DNA of 64,000 nucleotides from an uncultured Pelagibacteraceae bacterium (lineage in GTDB: Bacteria; Pseudomonadota; Alphaproteobacteria; Pelagibacterales; AG-422-B15), in NCBI GenBank assembly GCA_902544525.1, contig CACCCN010000003.1:113818-177817 (forward strand), written 5' to 3'. A program made the position numbers and the translations under genes. The notes under the pieces are model-generated. The model had not been told where the DNA came from and did no database searches. It was given only the letters and a program-made list of their open reading frames with translations. Numbering within the stretch: the first letter of the stretch is position 1; every line of letters starts with the position of its first letter. Shown in pieces: positions 8,578 through 21,213 of the stretch.

Positions 8578-10614
8578 CTATGTAAAGTATCTATTTTTTT
8601 TCTGTTGAGGCTTTCTTATGTATTCTAATCCTAAGTCTTTTTTTTCTAATTTTTTTATTTCATCTCTAATATTTGCAGCTTCTTCAAAATTCAAATCCTC
8701 AGCATATTTTATCATTTTGTCTCTTAGAGACTTTAAATGTTTCTCAAGATTATTCCCAATCATTTTATATTCATTGTTAGTTTGTGCTATATCTTCCTCA
8801 TTTATATTAATATTTTCTAAAGTCTGATTGATTTCTCGTTTAATAGTTTGAGGGGTAATTCCGTTATTCTTGTTATGTTTCTCTTGTATATGTCGCCGAC
8901 GCTTTGTTTCATTCATTGCATACTGCATACTATTAGTAACCTTATCACCATATAGAATAACTTTACTATCTACATTTCTTGCCGCTCTTCCTATTGTCTG
9001 AACTAAAGAACGTTCTGATCTGAGGAAACCTTCTTTATCAGCATCTAAAATTGCAACTAGCGCACATTCAGGAATATCTAAGCCTTCACGAAGTAGATTT
9101 ATACCAACTAGAATATCAAAAACACCTCTTCTTAAATCTTGAATAATTTCAATTCTTTCCAAAGTATCAATATCTGAGTGCATGTATCTAACTTTTAGGC
9201 CATTCTCATGCATGTATTCTGTTAAATCTTCAGCCATTCTTTTTGTAAGAGTGGTTACAAGAATCCTATATCCATTATCTATAACTTTTTTTGCCTCAGA
9301 AATTAAATCTTCTATTTGCGTCTTAGCTGGTCTTACTTCAACTTCGGGGTCTATAAGCCCTGTTGGTCTAATAATTTGTTCTACAAATACTCCCTTTGTC
9401 TGTTCAAGCTCCCACGGACCAGGAGTTGCTGATATGAATAAAGTTTGAGGTCTCATTGTTTCCCATTCTTCAAACTTTAGTGGTCGATTGTCTAAGCAAG
9501 ATGGAAGTCTGAAACCATAATCAGATAATGTTGTTTTTCTGCTTCTGTCACCTTTAAACATACCTCCAAGCTGAGGTACCGTTACATGACTTTCATCAAC
9601 AAATAAAATTGCATCATCAGGTAAATATTCAAACAGAGTAGGAGGTGGCTCACCTTCTTTTCTTCCTGACAGGTATCTTGAGTAGTTTTCAATTCCATTG
9701 CAACTTCCTGTTGCCTCAATCATTTCAAGATCAAATTTTGTTCTTTCTTCAATCCTTTGCGCTTCTATCAGTTTATCTTGGGCCTTAAATTCAGGTATTC
9801 TTTTCTTTAATTCCTCTCTTATTAAAACCATAGCTTGTTGAAGAGTAGGTCTTGGAGTTACATAGTGGCTGTTGGCAAAGACTCTAATTTTTTCTAAGTC
9901 CTCATTTTTTTTTCCTGTGAGAGGATCAAACTCACATATTGTTTCCAGCTCATCTCCAAATAATGAAATTCTCCATGCTCTATCTTCGTAATGGGATGGG
10001 AATATCTCAATTAAGTCTCCTCTAACTCTGAATGTACCTCTATGGAAATCTGTATCATTTCTTTGGTATTGTAACTCAACGAGTTTTTGAATTAGTTCAT
10101 TGCGACCAATCTTTTGGTTAATTATTAACTCAATAATCATATCACCGTAGGTCTCAACTGAACCAATGCCATAAATACAAGAAACACTTGCAACAATTAC
10201 AACATCTTTTCTCTCTAAAAGAGCACGTGTTGCAGAGTGACGCATTCGATCAATTTGTTCATTGATCGATGACTCTTTTTCAATATAAGTATTTGACTTA
10301 GGTACATATGCCTCCGGCATGTAATAGTCATAATATGAAACAAAATATTCAACGGCGTTATCTGGAAAAAAAGATTTCATTTCACCATAAAGCTGTGCGG
10401 CTAGAGTTTTATTTGGTGCAAGTATTAAGGTAGGTCTTTGAACCGCTTCAATTGTTTTAGCCATAGTAAAAGTTTTACCAGAACCGGTTACACCTAAAAG
10501 CACCTGATCATTTTCTTTTTTATTTATATTAGAAACAATCTCTTTTATGGCTTCAGGCTGATCTCCAGCTGGCTTATATTCTGCAACAACTTTAAATTTT
10601 TGATTAGCGGACAT
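8578..10614 (-). CDS. uvrB: Excinuclease ABC subunit B
   Basis: Damage-verifying DNA helicase-like subunit of nucleotide excision repair, 678 residues. Walker A is [10 protein letters not shown] (about 41-50). The beta-hairpin that clamps DNA is [19 protein letters not shown], Walker B is DESHV, and the motif VI region is QTIGRAARN. The C-terminal UVR segment [17 protein letters not shown] docks UvrC. First gene of the six-gene minus-strand operon that also holds uvrC; the 82-bp gap to divergent aspC contains its promoter. Confidence 0.97.
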   Translation of the reverse strand: MSANQKFKVVAEYKPAGDQPEAIKEIVSNINKKENDQVLLGVTGSGKTFTMAKTIEAVQRPTLILAPNKTLAAQLYGEMKSFFPDNAVEYFVSYYDYYMPEAYVPKSNTYIEKESSINEQIDRMRHSATRALLERKDVVIVASVSCIYGIGSVETYGDMIIELIINQKIGRNELIQKLVELQYQRNDTDFHRGTFRVRGDLIEIFPSHYEDRAWRISLFGDELETICEFDPLTGKKNEDLEKIRVFANSHYVTPRPTLQQAMVLIREELKKRIPEFKAQDKLIEAQRIEERTKFDLEMIEATGSCNGIENYSRYLSGRKEGEPPPTLFEYLPDDAILFVDESHVTVPQLGGMFKGDRSRKTTLSDYGFRLPSCLDNRPLKFEEWETMRPQTLFISATPGPWELEQTKGVFVEQIIRPTGLIDPEVEVRPAKTQIEDLISEAKKVIDNGYRILVTTLTKRMAEDLTEYMHENGLKVRYMHSDIDTLERIEIIQDLRRGVFDILVGINLLREGLDIPECALVAILDADKEGFLRSERSLVQTIGRAARNVDSKVILYGDKVTNSMQYAMNETKRRRHIQEKHNKNNGITPQTIKREINQTLENININEEDIAQTNNEYKMIGNNLEKHLKSLRDKMIKYAEDLNFEEAANIRDEIKKLEKKDLGLEYIRKPQQKKNRYFT

Positions 10615-10693
10615 TTTAATTATGTTATGATTATTAAATATAGCTTGAGAATTTAAAAAATCTAATATATTCCAATTTGTATAATTATTTTAA

Positions 10694-11899
<1,206 letters not shown>

Positions 11900-11906
11900 T
11901 AAAAAT

Positions 11907-12839
11907 TTACTCTAAGCTTGAGATATATTTTTCCGCCTCTAGTGCTGCCATACAGCCCATACCTGCGGCCGTCACTGCTTGTCGATAAATTTTATCTTTA
12001 ACATCCCCAGCAGCATAAACGCCTTCAATATTAGTAAGTGTTGAGTCAGGTTGAGTAATTATATAACCACTATCATCCATATCGACCTGACCTTTAAAAA
12101 TTTGTGTTGCTGGGTCATGACCAATTGCAATGAAAACACCATCCACCTTTAAATCAGATATTGTATCATCGATTGTACTTTTCAATTTAACTCCAGTTAC
12201 GTTCAATGGATTTTCCTCGCCAATGATTTCGTTTAATTCTGAATTCCAAATAACATTTATTTTTTCATTTTTAAATAATCGTTCCTGTAATATTTTTTCA
12301 GATCTTAGACTATCTCTTCTATGGACCAAATGAACTTTAGAAGCAAAGCTTGTCAAAAATAATGCCTCTTCTACGGCTGAATTGCCTCCACCAATCACAG
12401 CCACTTCCTTTTCTTTAAAGAAGAAACCATCACAAGTGGCACATGCTGAGACACCATAACCTTGGAATTTTTGTTCAGATGGCAAGCCCAACCATCTTGC
12501 CTGAGCCCCTGTTGAAATAATCACAGCATCTGCTGTATATTTTGTTCCACTCTCACTTTCGGCACTAAATGGTCTTTTGGAAAAATCTACTTTAGTAATC
12601 ATGTCATTAACAATATTGGTGCCTACACTTTTAGCTTGTTGCTCCATTTGTTCCATAAGCCATGGGCCTTGGATTACATCTCCAAATCCAGGAAAATTTT
12701 CAACATCAGTTGTTATTGTAAGTTGCCCACCGGGTTGCAAACCTTGAACAATTGTAGGTTGAAGCATAGCTCTTGCCGCATATATGGCAGCAGTATACCC
12801 CGCTGGTCCCGAACCAATTATAAGAACTTGTGAATGCAT
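11907..12839 (-). CDS. trxB: Thioredoxin reductase
   Basis: Flavoprotein of 310 residues that passes electrons from NADPH to thioredoxin. It has the FAD-binding GSGPAGYTAAIYAARA (about 8-23), the redox-active CATC in SACATCDGFFF (about 133-143), the NADPH loop GGGNSAVEEAL and the C-terminal FAD contact YAAGDVKD. Length is typical. It is a single gene convergent with aspC and divergent from the ELM1-like gene, with a 60-bp gap. Confidence 0.96.
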   Translation of the reverse strand: MHSQVLIIGSGPAGYTAAIYAARAMLQPTIVQGLQPGGQLTITTDVENFPGFGDVIQGPWLMEQMEQQAKSVGTNIVNDMITKVDFSKRPFSAESESGTKYTADAVIISTGAQARWLGLPSEQKFQGYGVSACATCDGFFFKEKEVAVIGGGNSAVEEALFLTSFASKVHLVHRRDSLRSEKILQERLFKNEKINVIWNSELNEIIGEENPLNVTGVKLKSTIDDTISDLKVDGVFIAIGHDPATQIFKGQVDMDDSGYIITQPDSTLTNIEGVYAAGDVKDKIYRQAVTAAGMGCMAALEAEKYISSLE

Positions 12840-12899
12840 TTAGGAATAATCCTTGTTAATATAAATAAATAAAAATTATAATACTTATATAATAATTCC

Positions 12900-13862
12900 A
12901 TGAAAGATTACAAGAAAGATAAAATAGCATGGTGCATAACTGATGGGGCTGCTGGAAACGTAAGCCAGGTTAAAGGTTTAGCAAGTGCCATGAAACTTGA
13001 TTTTCAATTAAAAATAGTAAAACTTCGTTTTCCATGGAAGTTTTTGCCTGTCGGTTATTTACCCTCATTTGGCTTGGCTATAAAGCATTTGGACACCTTG
13101 AGGGATGAAGCCATTCCTAGCTATATTATAACTGCGGGGCGAAAAAGTATCTATTCATCACTTTATCTTAAAAACAAATTTAAAAATAAAGTCAAAACAA
13201 TACATATTCAAGATCCAAAAATAAACTCAAAACTATTTGATTGTGTTATAGCTCCTGAGCATGACTCTATAAGTGGACAAAATGTAATAAAGTCTAAATT
13301 AGCTATAAATCATATAAATGATCAATTATTATTCTCAGAAGCAAAAAAATTTCAGGAAAAATTAAGTTTTTTAAAAAAACCAATTGTAACAGTTATTTTA
13401 GGAGGAAAAAATAAAAACTATCACTTTGATAAATCTCAATTGTCTGAACTGGAAAAAAAGATTGATTTAATAAATAATAATAATGCAATATCACTAGTAT
13501 TTTTGTTTTCAAGAAGAACTGATAACTTTATAAAAGACTTTATTATAAAAAAATATTCTCATAAACATACTGTATGGACAGATCAAAAAAATAACCCTTA
13601 TCTTGCACTTTTGCACTTATCTTCATGCATAGTATGTACAGGAGATTCAGTCTCCATGATCTCTGAAGCATTAAATTCAGGTAAATCAGTCTATGTATTT
13701 AGATTAAAAAGTAAGAAAAAGTATAACAGAATTGAAAAGTTTAATGATAAACTGCTAGAGCTTGGTTACATAAGGGAGCTAGACGAAACTCTAGTATTTG
13801 ATCAAATAAACTTAGAAAACGAAACAGAAATTATTGCAAAAAAAATTATTGAGAACTATTAG
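12900..13862 (+). CDS. Mitochondrial fission ELM1-family protein
   Basis: A 320-residue protein of the ELM1 family, found in plants and in many alphaproteobacteria; biochemical function in bacteria is not established. The N-terminal DGAAGNVSQVKGLA, the central TVILGGKNKNYHF and the C-terminal CTGDSVSMISEALNSGK look like a GT-B glycosyltransferase-type nucleotide-sugar fold, in which the TGDS/EA segment would lie at the donor site. Soluble, no signal peptide. Followed after 11 bp by an Lrp-type regulator. The family assignment is confident; the activity is not. Confidence 0.8.
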   Translation: MKDYKKDKIAWCITDGAAGNVSQVKGLASAMKLDFQLKIVKLRFPWKFLPVGYLPSFGLAIKHLDTLRDEAIPSYIITAGRKSIYSSLYLKNKFKNKVKTIHIQDPKINSKLFDCVIAPEHDSISGQNVIKSKLAINHINDQLLFSEAKKFQEKLSFLKKPIVTVILGGKNKNYHFDKSQLSELEKKIDLINNNNAISLVFLFSRRTDNFIKDFIIKKYSHKHTVWTDQKNNPYLALLHLSSCIVCTGDSVSMISEALNSGKSVYVFRLKSKKKYNRIEKFNDKLLELGYIRELDETLVFDQINLENETEIIAKKIIENY

Positions 13863-13873
13863 GTGTTAATAAA

Positions 13874-14344
13874 ATGAGTAAAAAAGACTTAGATACCACT
13901 GATAAAAAAATACTAAGAATATTGCAAGATGATGGAAGAATATCAAACCTAGATTTGTCAAAAAAAATTGGTATGTCTCCACCACCAACTCTAAGAAGAG
14001 TTAGAGATTTAGAGCAGAATGGCTATATAGATGGATTTAGGGCAAATTTAAATCATTCTAAATTAGGATTTGATTTAACAGCTTTTATTTTTATAGGTTT
14101 AAAGAATCAAAATGAAGAAGAACTAAATAAATTTGAAAAATTAGTGTGGGGATGGGAAGAGGTAAGAGAATGTTACATGTTGAATGGAGATGTAGATTTC
14201 ATTTTAAAATGTGTGGCTAAAAATATGAATTTATTTCAAGAATTTTTAACAAATAATGTCTCGTCGAATGATAATATAGCGAGTATCAAAACAGCGTTCG
14301 CTATTAAGCCAACAAAATCATTGGGTAATGTTCCTTTAGATTAA
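13874..14344 (+). CDS. Lrp/AsnC-family transcriptional regulator
   Basis: A 156-residue regulator with an N-terminal helix-turn-helix (about 8-60, [19 protein letters not shown] and [14 protein letters not shown]) and a C-terminal RAM ligand-binding domain ([17 protein letters not shown], about 111-127). Members sense amino acids and control their transport and metabolism. It starts 11 bp after the ELM1-like gene and converges with carB (4-bp overlap). The effector cannot be read from sequence. Confidence 0.92.
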   Translation: MSKKDLDTTDKKILRILQDDGRISNLDLSKKIGMSPPPTLRRVRDLEQNGYIDGFRANLNHSKLGFDLTAFIFIGLKNQNEEELNKFEKLVWGWEEVRECYMLNGDVDFILKCVAKNMNLFQEFLTNNVSSNDNIASIKTAFAIKPTKSLGNVPLD

Positions 14345-17300
14345 TGATAATCTGAAATAGGGTGAACAGTTAACTCTTCTTTGCTTTTTAGCCTCTTTAT
14401 TGAATTTATAGCTGCTCTTGCGCCAGAAACAGTAAGAAAATAAGGAACATTTCTATTCAAGGCTGTTCTTCTCAAGCTAAATGAGTCATTGATTGATTTT
14501 CGCGTTTCTGTTGTATTAATAACTATGCTGATTTCATCACTATCTAATAAATCAACTATATGAGGACTACCTTCTGCAACCTTATTAACAAAAGAAACTT
14601 TAATAGAATTTTCTTTTAAAAATTCAGCAGTTCCTTGAGTAGCAAATATTTTAAAACTTTGTTTTTTAAATGATCTAACAATTGGTAAAACTTTTGCTTT
14701 ATCACTATCTTTGACGGAAACGAAAAGGTTGCCTTTTACTGGCAACGGGTTGGATGCAGCCATTTGACACTTTATAAATGCAGCTTCCATATCTTTATCT
14801 ATAGACATAACCTCTCCTGTGGACTTCATTTCTGGGCCTAATATTGTGTCTACATTTGGAAATCTTTTAAATGGGAATACTGGTTCTTTTATAGCAATTG
14901 ATGTCATCGACTTTTGAGTAATCTTTAGATTATCAATTTTCTTTCCAACTGAAATCTTACTTGCAAGTTGAACTATTTTTAAACCAGTTGATTTTGCTAC
15001 AAAAGGCACAGTTCTACTACTTCTTGGATTAACTTCTAATAAGAAAATATTATTATTCTGGATGGCAAACTGAATGTTTAAAAGTCCTTTAACTTTTAAT
15101 GCAATAGCAAGTTTTCTAGTTTGTTTCTTAATATCCTGAATTATTTTATCCGAAAGTGAATAGGGTGGCAGAGTGCAAGTTGAGTCGCCAGAGTGTATTC
15201 CAGCTTCTTCAATATGTTCCATTATCCCAGATATAATTACGTCTTTGCCATCTGAAATAGCATCAACATCAACTTCAATTGAGTCTTTTAAATAACTATC
15301 AATTAATACTGGGCTGTCTCCAGATACGACTACAGCCTCTTTAAAATATTTTTTTAATTCCTCAGTTTTGTGAACAATTTCCATAGCCCTTCCCCCTAGA
15401 ACATAAGAAGGTCTGATTACAGCTGGGAAACCAATTTTATTTATAATTTCAAAAGCTTGTTTTTCAGAGTAAGCAATGCCATTGACAGGTTGTAACAAAT
15501 TCAATTCATCAACAATTTTTTTAAACCTCTCTCTATCTTCTGCTAGATCAATGGAGTCAACAGATGTGCCTAGTATTGGTACATTCATATTATTTAGAAA
15601 CTCAGATAGTTTAAGCGGAGTTTGTCCACCAAACTGAACAATGACACCAATAAGCTGACCATTATTTTTTTCTCTTTTAATAATTTCATATACATCTTCC
15701 TCAGTTAAAGGCTCGAAATAAAGCCTATCACTTGTATCAGGATCTGTTGAAACTGTCTCGGGGTTACAATTAATCATAATTGTTTCGTAATTCATTTTTT
15801 TAAGAGCAAAAGAAGCGTGACAACAACAGTAGTCAAATTCTATTCCTTGACCAATCCTGTTAGGCCCACTACCTAAAATTACTATTTTATTTTTATTGCT
15901 TGGCTTAGATTCACAACCATTATTGTTAAGTTCATACTTGTGATATGTGGAGTACATATAAGGGGTTAAAGACTTAAATTCAGCGGCACAGGTATCTATT
16001 CTCTTAAAATTTGGAAAAACTTTTAAATTAGTTCTTTTTTTAGTAACTTGCTTAATATCAATATTAGTTAATTCTGAAATTTTTCTATCACTGAAGCCTA
16101 AAGATTTTATTTGCTGAAATTCCAAACCATTTTTAGGAATGCCTTTTTTAATGATATTATTTTCTGCCTCAACTATTAGGCTTATTTGTTCTATAAACCA
16201 TGGATCTATTTTACACGCTCGATAGATCTCTTTGATACTCTTTTTAAATCTCAACGCTTGAGCTATCTTTAGTATCCTGTCGGATGTAGGTTTTTTTAAT
16301 TCACTAAGAATATTGTCTTTGGTAAGAGCTTTTTTTTCATTAGTTACCTTGACTGTATCTAAGCCATTTAATCCAGTTTCAAGAGATCTAAGAGCTTTTT
16401 GAAGCGATTCAGGAAAGGATCTGCCGATTGCCATGGCTTCGCCTACTGACTTCATTGCACTCGTAAGCAATGGTTTAGTTAGTTGAAATTTTTCAAATGT
16501 AAATCTAGGAATTTTTGTCACTACATAATCAATTGTTGGTTCAAAAGATGCTGGGGTAACTTTAGTTATTTCATTCTGTAATTCATCTAAAGTATAACCC
16601 ACAGCTAATTTGGCTGCAATTTTTGCTATTGGAAATCCAGTTGCTTTAGATGCCAAAGCTGATGATCGAGATACTCTTGGATTCATTTCAATTATTACGA
16701 GACGACCATTTTTAGGATTCACGGCAAATTGTACATTTGATCCTCCAGTCTCTACTCCAATTTCTCTTAAACATGCAATCGAAGCATTCCTCATAGCTTG
16801 ATATTCTTTATCAGTTAGTGTTAGGGCGGGCGCAACTGTAATGGAGTCGCCAGTATGTATACCCATAGGATCTATATTTTCAATCGAACAAACAATTATA
16901 CAATTATCATTCTTATCTCTAACAACCTCCATTTCAAATTCTTTCCAACCAGCAACTGACTCTTCTATGAGAACCTCACTAATCGGAGAGCTGTGCAATC
17001 CTGACTTAGTAATTTCATCAAACTCTTTTTTTGTTTTTGCTATGCCACCACCCGTACCTCCTAAAGTAAATGAAGGACGAATGATAACTGGTAATCCAAG
17101 TTTCTTTAAAACTTTTTGGGCTTGATCAAATGTCCTAGCAATATGAGCTTCAGGTACATCAAGCCCAATTTTTTTCATCGCTTTATAAAAGCTCTCTCGT
17201 TCCTCAGCTTTTTTTATCGCTTTAAGATTTGCACCAATTAAATCAACATTATATTTTTTTAAAACACCATTTTTTGCTAATGAAATAGCGATATTAAGAG

Positions 17301-17583
17301 CTGTTTGACCGCCCATGGTGGGTAGCAAAACATCAGGCTTTTCTTTAATAATGATTTTTTCAACAATTTCAGGAGTAATAGGCTCAATATAAACTTTATC
17401 TGCTGTTTCGGGGTCAGTCATTATTGTTGCTGGATTAGAGTTAATTAATATTACTTTATAACCTTCTTCTCTTAATGCTTTACATGCCTGAGTTCCCGAA
17501 TAATCAAACTCACAACCTTGACCAATTATTATTGGACCCGCACCAACAATTAAAATTGATTTTATGTCATTTCTTTTAGGCAT
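14341..17583 (-). CDS. carB: Carbamoyl-phosphate synthase large subunit
   Basis: A 1080-residue synthetase with two homologous ATP-grasp halves. The first half starts with [20 protein letters not shown] and contains FTLGGTGGG and [17 protein letters not shown]. The second starts near residue 570 with [18 protein letters not shown] and contains [13 protein letters not shown]-terminal MGS-type regulatory domain follows (about 935-1075). It makes carbamoyl phosphate for pyrimidine and arginine synthesis using ammonia channelled from CarA. Its ATG overlaps the carA stop by one base (TAATG), so the subunits are translationally coupled. Confidence 0.97.
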   Translation of the reverse strand: MPKRNDIKSILIVGAGPIIIGQGCEFDYSGTQACKALREEGYKVILINSNPATIMTDPETADKVYIEPITPEIVEKIIIKEKPDVLLPTMGGQTALNIAISLAKNGVLKKYNVDLIGANLKAIKKAEERESFYKAMKKIGLDVPEAHIARTFDQAQKVLKKLGLPVIIRPSFTLGGTGGGIAKTKKEFDEITKSGLHSSPISEVLIEESVAGWKEFEMEVVRDKNDNCIIVCSIENIDPMGIHTGDSITVAPALTLTDKEYQAMRNASIACLREIGVETGGSNVQFAVNPKNGRLVIIEMNPRVSRSSALASKATGFPIAKIAAKLAVGYTLDELQNEITKVTPASFEPTIDYVVTKIPRFTFEKFQLTKPLLTSAMKSVGEAMAIGRSFPESLQKALRSLETGLNGLDTVKVTNEKKALTKDNILSELKKPTSDRILKIAQALRFKKSIKEIYRACKIDPWFIEQISLIVEAENNIIKKGIPKNGLEFQQIKSLGFSDRKISELTNIDIKQVTKKRTNLKVFPNFKRIDTCAAEFKSLTPYMYSTYHKYELNNNGCESKPSNKNKIVILGSGPNRIGQGIEFDYCCCHASFALKKMNYETIMINCNPETVSTDPDTSDRLYFEPLTEEDVYEIIKREKNNGQLIGVIVQFGGQTPLKLSEFLNNMNVPILGTSVDSIDLAEDRERFKKIVDELNLLQPVNGIAYSEKQAFEIINKIGFPAVIRPSYVLGGRAMEIVHKTEELKKYFKEAVVVSGDSPVLIDSYLKDSIEVDVDAISDGKDVIISGIMEHIEEAGIHSGDSTCTLPPYSLSDKIIQDIKKQTRKLAIALKVKGLLNIQFAIQNNNIFLLEVNPRSSRTVPFVAKSTGLKIVQLASKISVGKKIDNLKITQKSMTSIAIKEPVFPFKRFPNVDTILGPEMKSTGEVMSIDKDMEAAFIKCQMAASNPLPVKGNLFVSVKDSDKAKVLPIVRSFKKQSFKIFATQGTAEFLKENSIKVSFVNKVAEGSPHIVDLLDSDEISIVINTTETRKSINDSFSLRRTALNRNVPYFLTVSGARAAINSIKRLKSKEELTVHPISDYH

Positions 17584-18728
17584 TAATTTTTATTTTTTAT
17601 CATCTCAAAAAATTCATTAAACAAATAGTGACTATCATGTGGTCCAGGACTTGACTCAGGATGGTATTGTACTGAAAAAACCTTTTTAGTTTTGTGTTTG
17701 ATTCCTTCAATACCTCCGTCAAAAAGAGAGGAGTGCGTAACCAAAACATGCTTAGGAATCGATTTTTTTGAAACCTCGAAACCATGGTTTTGAGATGTAA
17801 TTTCAACTAGTCCTGTTTTTAAATTTTTTACCGGATGATTTGCACCCCTATGTCCTAAAAACATTTTCTTTGTTTTTGCACCTAACGCTAAAGCAATTAG
17901 TTGGTGGCCAAGACAAATACCAAATAATGGAATATTATTTTTTATTAGTTTGTTTATCGTAGGAACTGCATATTTACCTGTAGCCTTAGGGTCTCCTGGG
18001 CCATTAGATAAAAAAACACCATCAGGCTTTATATTAATGATTTCTTGTGCATCTGTAGAAGCAGGCACCACAACTATTTCACAATTAAAGTTTGATAAAG
18101 AGTTTAGAATATTTAATTTAATCCCGTAATCTATTGCAACTATTTTATATTTTGCATTAGATTTTTTATTAAATTTATATGACTTAGAACACGTAACATC
18201 TTTTGCTAAATCAAGTCCGTTTAGTCCAGACCAATTCTGATTTTTTTTCTTTAAATCGGCAATTTTAACATTTTTTACTGTAGATAAGCTGCCTTTAGGG
18301 GCTCCTTTATCCCTTATGGTGTTAGTTATATCTCTAGTATCAACATTACATATTCCAGGAATATCATTTTTTCGAAGCCACTCATCAAAATGCTTAATGG
18401 ATCTATAATTTGAAGGGTTTGATATGTCGCAATTAATAATTACACCTTTGGCAAATGGTACTGAGGTCTCATTATCGTCAAAGTTAGTACCAACATTACC
18501 AATATGGGGAAACGTAAAATTAATAATTTGCCCAGCGTAAGAAGGATCACTAATTATTTCCTGGTATCCAGTCATTGATGTATTAAAGCAGACCTCACCA
18601 ACAACTGTTTTTTTTGCCCCAAGAGCTAAACCTTTAAAAATCTGATTTTTATTTAGAACTAAAGTCGCAGAAAGGGAGTCAGGTCTTTTAGTATTTTGAC
18701 CTTGCTTAGATACTTTTTTATTGATCAT
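17583..18728 (-). CDS. carA: Carbamoyl-phosphate synthase small (glutaminase) subunit
   Basis: A 381-residue class I glutamine amidotransferase subunit that releases ammonia from glutamine for CarB. The CarA-specific N-terminal domain has [20 protein letters not shown]. The amidotransferase domain has the nucleophile in FGICLGHQL (about 267-275) and the His/Glu pair in [12 protein letters not shown]. The leader before LSATLVLN is about 20 residues and Lys-rich, so a slightly later start is possible. First gene of carAB; divergent from yqeY. Confidence 0.95.
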   Translation of the reverse strand: MINKKVSKQGQNTKRPDSLSATLVLNKNQIFKGLALGAKKTVVGEVCFNTSMTGYQEIISDPSYAGQIINFTFPHIGNVGTNFDDNETSVPFAKGVIINCDISNPSNYRSIKHFDEWLRKNDIPGICNVDTRDITNTIRDKGAPKGSLSTVKNVKIADLKKKNQNWSGLNGLDLAKDVTCSKSYKFNKKSNAKYKIVAIDYGIKLNILNSLSNFNCEIVVVPASTDAQEIINIKPDGVFLSNGPGDPKATGKYAVPTINKLIKNNIPLFGICLGHQLIALALGAKTKKMFLGHRGANHPVKNLKTGLVEITSQNHGFEVSKKSIPKHVLVTHSSLFDGGIEGIKHKTKKVFSVQYHPESSPGPHDSHYLFNEFFEMIKNKN

Positions 18729-18879
18729 TAAATGTGATTCTAGATTTATAGGAATTTAATGCATTAATTTGTTGGTTGCAAGGCAAAGAATCTATTGAAT
18801 CCAGCCAATTATATTTATTATTCAGTTGTTGATGAGTTTATAAACTTAATATAGATTTCCACCGAAAATTAATTAAAAC
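18729..18879. promoter_or_regulatory. Divergent intergenic region carA / yqeY
   Basis: A 151-bp AT-rich gap between the minus-strand carA and plus-strand yqeY-dnaG-rpoD starts. It must carry promoters for both directions. I see no convincing pyrimidine-type attenuator, ORF or RNA motif in it; exact promoter boxes cannot be assigned against the AT background. Confidence 0.5.
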
Positions 18880-19335
18880 ATGAAAAATATAATAACTGAT
18901 AAACTTGCTTTGGCTCAAAAAGAAGGAGACAAATCTCGAATACTTACTCTGCGACTCATAATTGCTGCAATTAAAGATAAGGAAATTGCAAGCAGATCTA
19001 ATGGTGAAAATGATGAAATTAGCGATGATACTGTCGTTGCTTTACTAAGAAAAATGATTAAGCAAAGACAAGACTCAATTGAAATGTTTACCACTGCCAA
19101 TAGGCAGGAGCTTGTAGACAAAGAGACAGAAGAAATAAACATAATAAATGAGTTTTTGCCATCACAAATGGACCATGATCAAACAAAAGAGGCTTGTGAA
19201 AAAGCTATTAAAGATCTTAAGGTAGATAGTATTAAAGCAATGGGTAAAGTCGTTAAATATTTAAAGGATCAACATGGGGGCAGCATTGATATGTCATTCG
19301 CAAGTAAAATAATCAAAGAAATCCTACAAAAATAA
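18880..19335 (+). CDS. yqeY: GatB/YqeY domain protein
   Basis: A 151-residue helical protein of the YqeY family, related to the tail of the GatB amidotransferase subunit. The pattern is typical: DKLALAQKEGDKSRILTLRL at the start, ALLRKMIKQRQDSIE in the middle, and the C-terminal MGKVVKYLKDQHGGSIDMSFASKIIKEIL. It is thought to act on or with tRNA, but the role is not established. Its position immediately before dnaG is conserved in many alphaproteobacteria. 57 bp separate it from dnaG. Confidence 0.92.
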   Translation: MKNIITDKLALAQKEGDKSRILTLRLIIAAIKDKEIASRSNGENDEISDDTVVALLRKMIKQRQDSIEMFTTANRQELVDKETEEINIINEFLPSQMDHDQTKEACEKAIKDLKVDSIKAMGKVVKYLKDQHGGSIDMSFASKIIKEILQK

Positions 19336-19366
19336 ACTAATATGAAAAAATTATTTTATTTTTTAT

Positions 19367-19390
19367 AATTAGAGATGTAGTACTCTAATT
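19367..19390 (+). promoter_or_regulatory. Perfect 8-bp hairpin abutting the dnaG start
   Basis: AATTAGAG at 19367-19374 and CTCTAATT at 19383-19390 form a perfect 8-bp stem with an 8-base loop, two bases before the dnaG ATG at 19393. No Shine-Dalgarno sequence is visible in the leader, so the stem could restrict or shape ribosome access to dnaG. It lacks a U-tract on its 3' side, so a terminator is unlikely. Chance formation in AT-rich DNA is possible. Confidence 0.35.
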
Positions 19391-19392
19391 TG

Positions 19393-21213
19393 ATGCCTAG
19401 ATACTCAAAAGAATTCATATCAGAAATTAAACATAAATTAAAAGTTTCTGATGTAGTAAATAAATTTGTCAAACTAACAAGAAGAGGAAATGAATTTATA
19501 GGTTTAAGTCCATTTAAATCAGAAAAAACCCCTTCTTTCACTGTCAATGATGATAAAGAGTTTTATCACTGTTTTAGTACTTCAGAGCACGGTGACATGT
19601 TTTCGTTTATGATGAAACATAAAGGCTACACATATCCTGAGTCGATAGAATATTTAGCTAGACTTGCTGGCTTAGATCCAAGTATGGGAATTGTAAATAC
19701 GCCATATGACAATAACTTTACTGAAAATAACACTAACTTAAAAAATATTTTTAATGAGGCTAAAATATTCTTTCGTGAAAATTTGGCAAAATCTAAATTT
19801 GCTAATAATTATTTAGCTAAAAGAGAACTGTCTGCTCAAACAGTTAAAGTCTTCAATCTTGGCTATGCAAACTCGGAATCTAATTCTCTTTATCAATTAC
19901 TTTTGTCAAAAAAATTTGAAATAAAAGATATCTTAGAAAGTGGCTTAGTAAAAAAATCTAATAAAAATCAAAACGAATATTATGATTTTTTTCGTAATCG
20001 CCTAATATTTCCAATTAAAGATAACAGATCTAATATAATTGCCTTCGGTGGAAGGGCGCTAGATAATAGCAATATTAAATACATCAACTCCTCTGAGAAC
20101 AAATTTTTTAAAAAAGGTTACAACTTGTACAATCTCGATCTTGCCATAGAAAAAGATCATAGAATTGAAGATCTAATTATTGTTGAAGGGTACATGGATG
20201 TTATATCTCTTTATCAAAATAGTTTTGAAACCACAGTAGCCCCATTAGGTACAGCACTTACTAATCCTCAAATAGAAAAGGCATGGAGATATTGCAAGAA
20301 CCCAATTGTTTGTTTTGATGGCGATGAAGCTGGTGATAAAGCTACCTATCGAGTTGCAATAAATGTTTTACAGATCTTAAAACCTGATCATTCATTACGC
20401 ATATGTTCACTTGGTAACAACTTAGATCCTGATGATTTTATAAAATCTAAAGGTAAATCTAACTTCAAAAAAATTATATCAAACTCGAAAAATCTATCTG
20501 ATTTTATATGGGAAAAAGAATATTCCAAGATAAAGTCACTAAAACCAGAGGATTTAGCTGGTTTTGAGAACAGGATTAAGTCTCTTATAAATGAAATAAA
20601 AGATGAAACAGTTAAAAATTACTACAAAAAAAACTTTTTTCAACAATTACAGGATTTTAGATCGATAAAAAACTATTCAATAAACAATGCGAACACTTGG
20701 AAAAAAAGTAATTTAGTCAGAATATCTCAAGAAATTTTACAAAGTGAGCGAGGGATTAATTCAAATGATACCTCAAATATAAGAGAAAAAGTAATTCTTT
20801 TATGTGTTATAGAAAACCCAAGGCTAATAAATGATTTCTTTGAAGAACTTGGCCAGCTAAACTTTAATAAAACTGATTTTTTGCAGTTATGCTCATTTAT
20901 TGTTGAATATGCATCAAATGATGACAAAGAGCTTGAAAAAGAGGCATTAAAGTCATATCTAAATATTTCAGAATTCAGTAATATTGTTGGGGAAATTTAT
21001 AAAGACGAGTTATTAAGGACTTACAGGTTACTTCTAGATAGTGACTATGACACGCTTAAGTTTACTTTTTTAGAACTGCTAAATCTTCAAAATAAATTTA
21101 CTGCAAACACTCAACTAGAAGATGCCGAGGCTCTTCTTGTTGAAAATATGGATGACGTAAGTTTTGAAAAGTTTTTAAAATTAAAAAAAGATAGTCTTAC
21201 AAACGAAAGTTAA
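19393..21213 (+). CDS. dnaG: DNA primase
   Basis: Replicative primase of 606 residues from the ATG at 19393 (a TTG lies one codon upstream). The N-terminal zinc-type domain is degenerate: the positions normally Cys-x2-His and Cys-x2-Cys read SPFK (39-42) and CFST (60-63), leaving only C60. The RNA polymerase core has FPIKDNRSNIIAFGGRAL and the TOPRIM acidic residues in VEGYMDVISL and FDGDEAGDKA. A helical C-terminal domain for DnaB contact follows. The loss of ligands fits what I recall of alphaproteobacterial DnaG proteins, so it is probably lineage-wide. It is followed directly by rpoD with no gap. Confidence 0.96.
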   Translation: MPRYSKEFISEIKHKLKVSDVVNKFVKLTRRGNEFIGLSPFKSEKTPSFTVNDDKEFYHCFSTSEHGDMFSFMMKHKGYTYPESIEYLARLAGLDPSMGIVNTPYDNNFTENNTNLKNIFNEAKIFFRENLAKSKFANNYLAKRELSAQTVKVFNLGYANSESNSLYQLLLSKKFEIKDILESGLVKKSNKNQNEYYDFFRNRLIFPIKDNRSNIIAFGGRALDNSNIKYINSSENKFFKKGYNLYNLDLAIEKDHRIEDLIIVEGYMDVISLYQNSFETTVAPLGTALTNPQIEKAWRYCKNPIVCFDGDEAGDKATYRVAINVLQILKPDHSLRICSLGNNLDPDDFIKSKGKSNFKKIISNSKNLSDFIWEKEYSKIKSLKPEDLAGFENRIKSLINEIKDETVKNYYKKNFFQQLQDFRSIKNYSINNANTWKKSNLVRISQEILQSERGINSNDTSNIREKVILLCVIENPRLINDFFEELGQLNFNKTDFLQLCSFIVEYASNDDKELEKEALKSYLNISEFSNIVGEIYKDELLRTYRLLLDSDYDTLKFTFLELLNLQNKFTANTQLEDAEALLVENMDDVSFEKFLKLKKDSLTNES

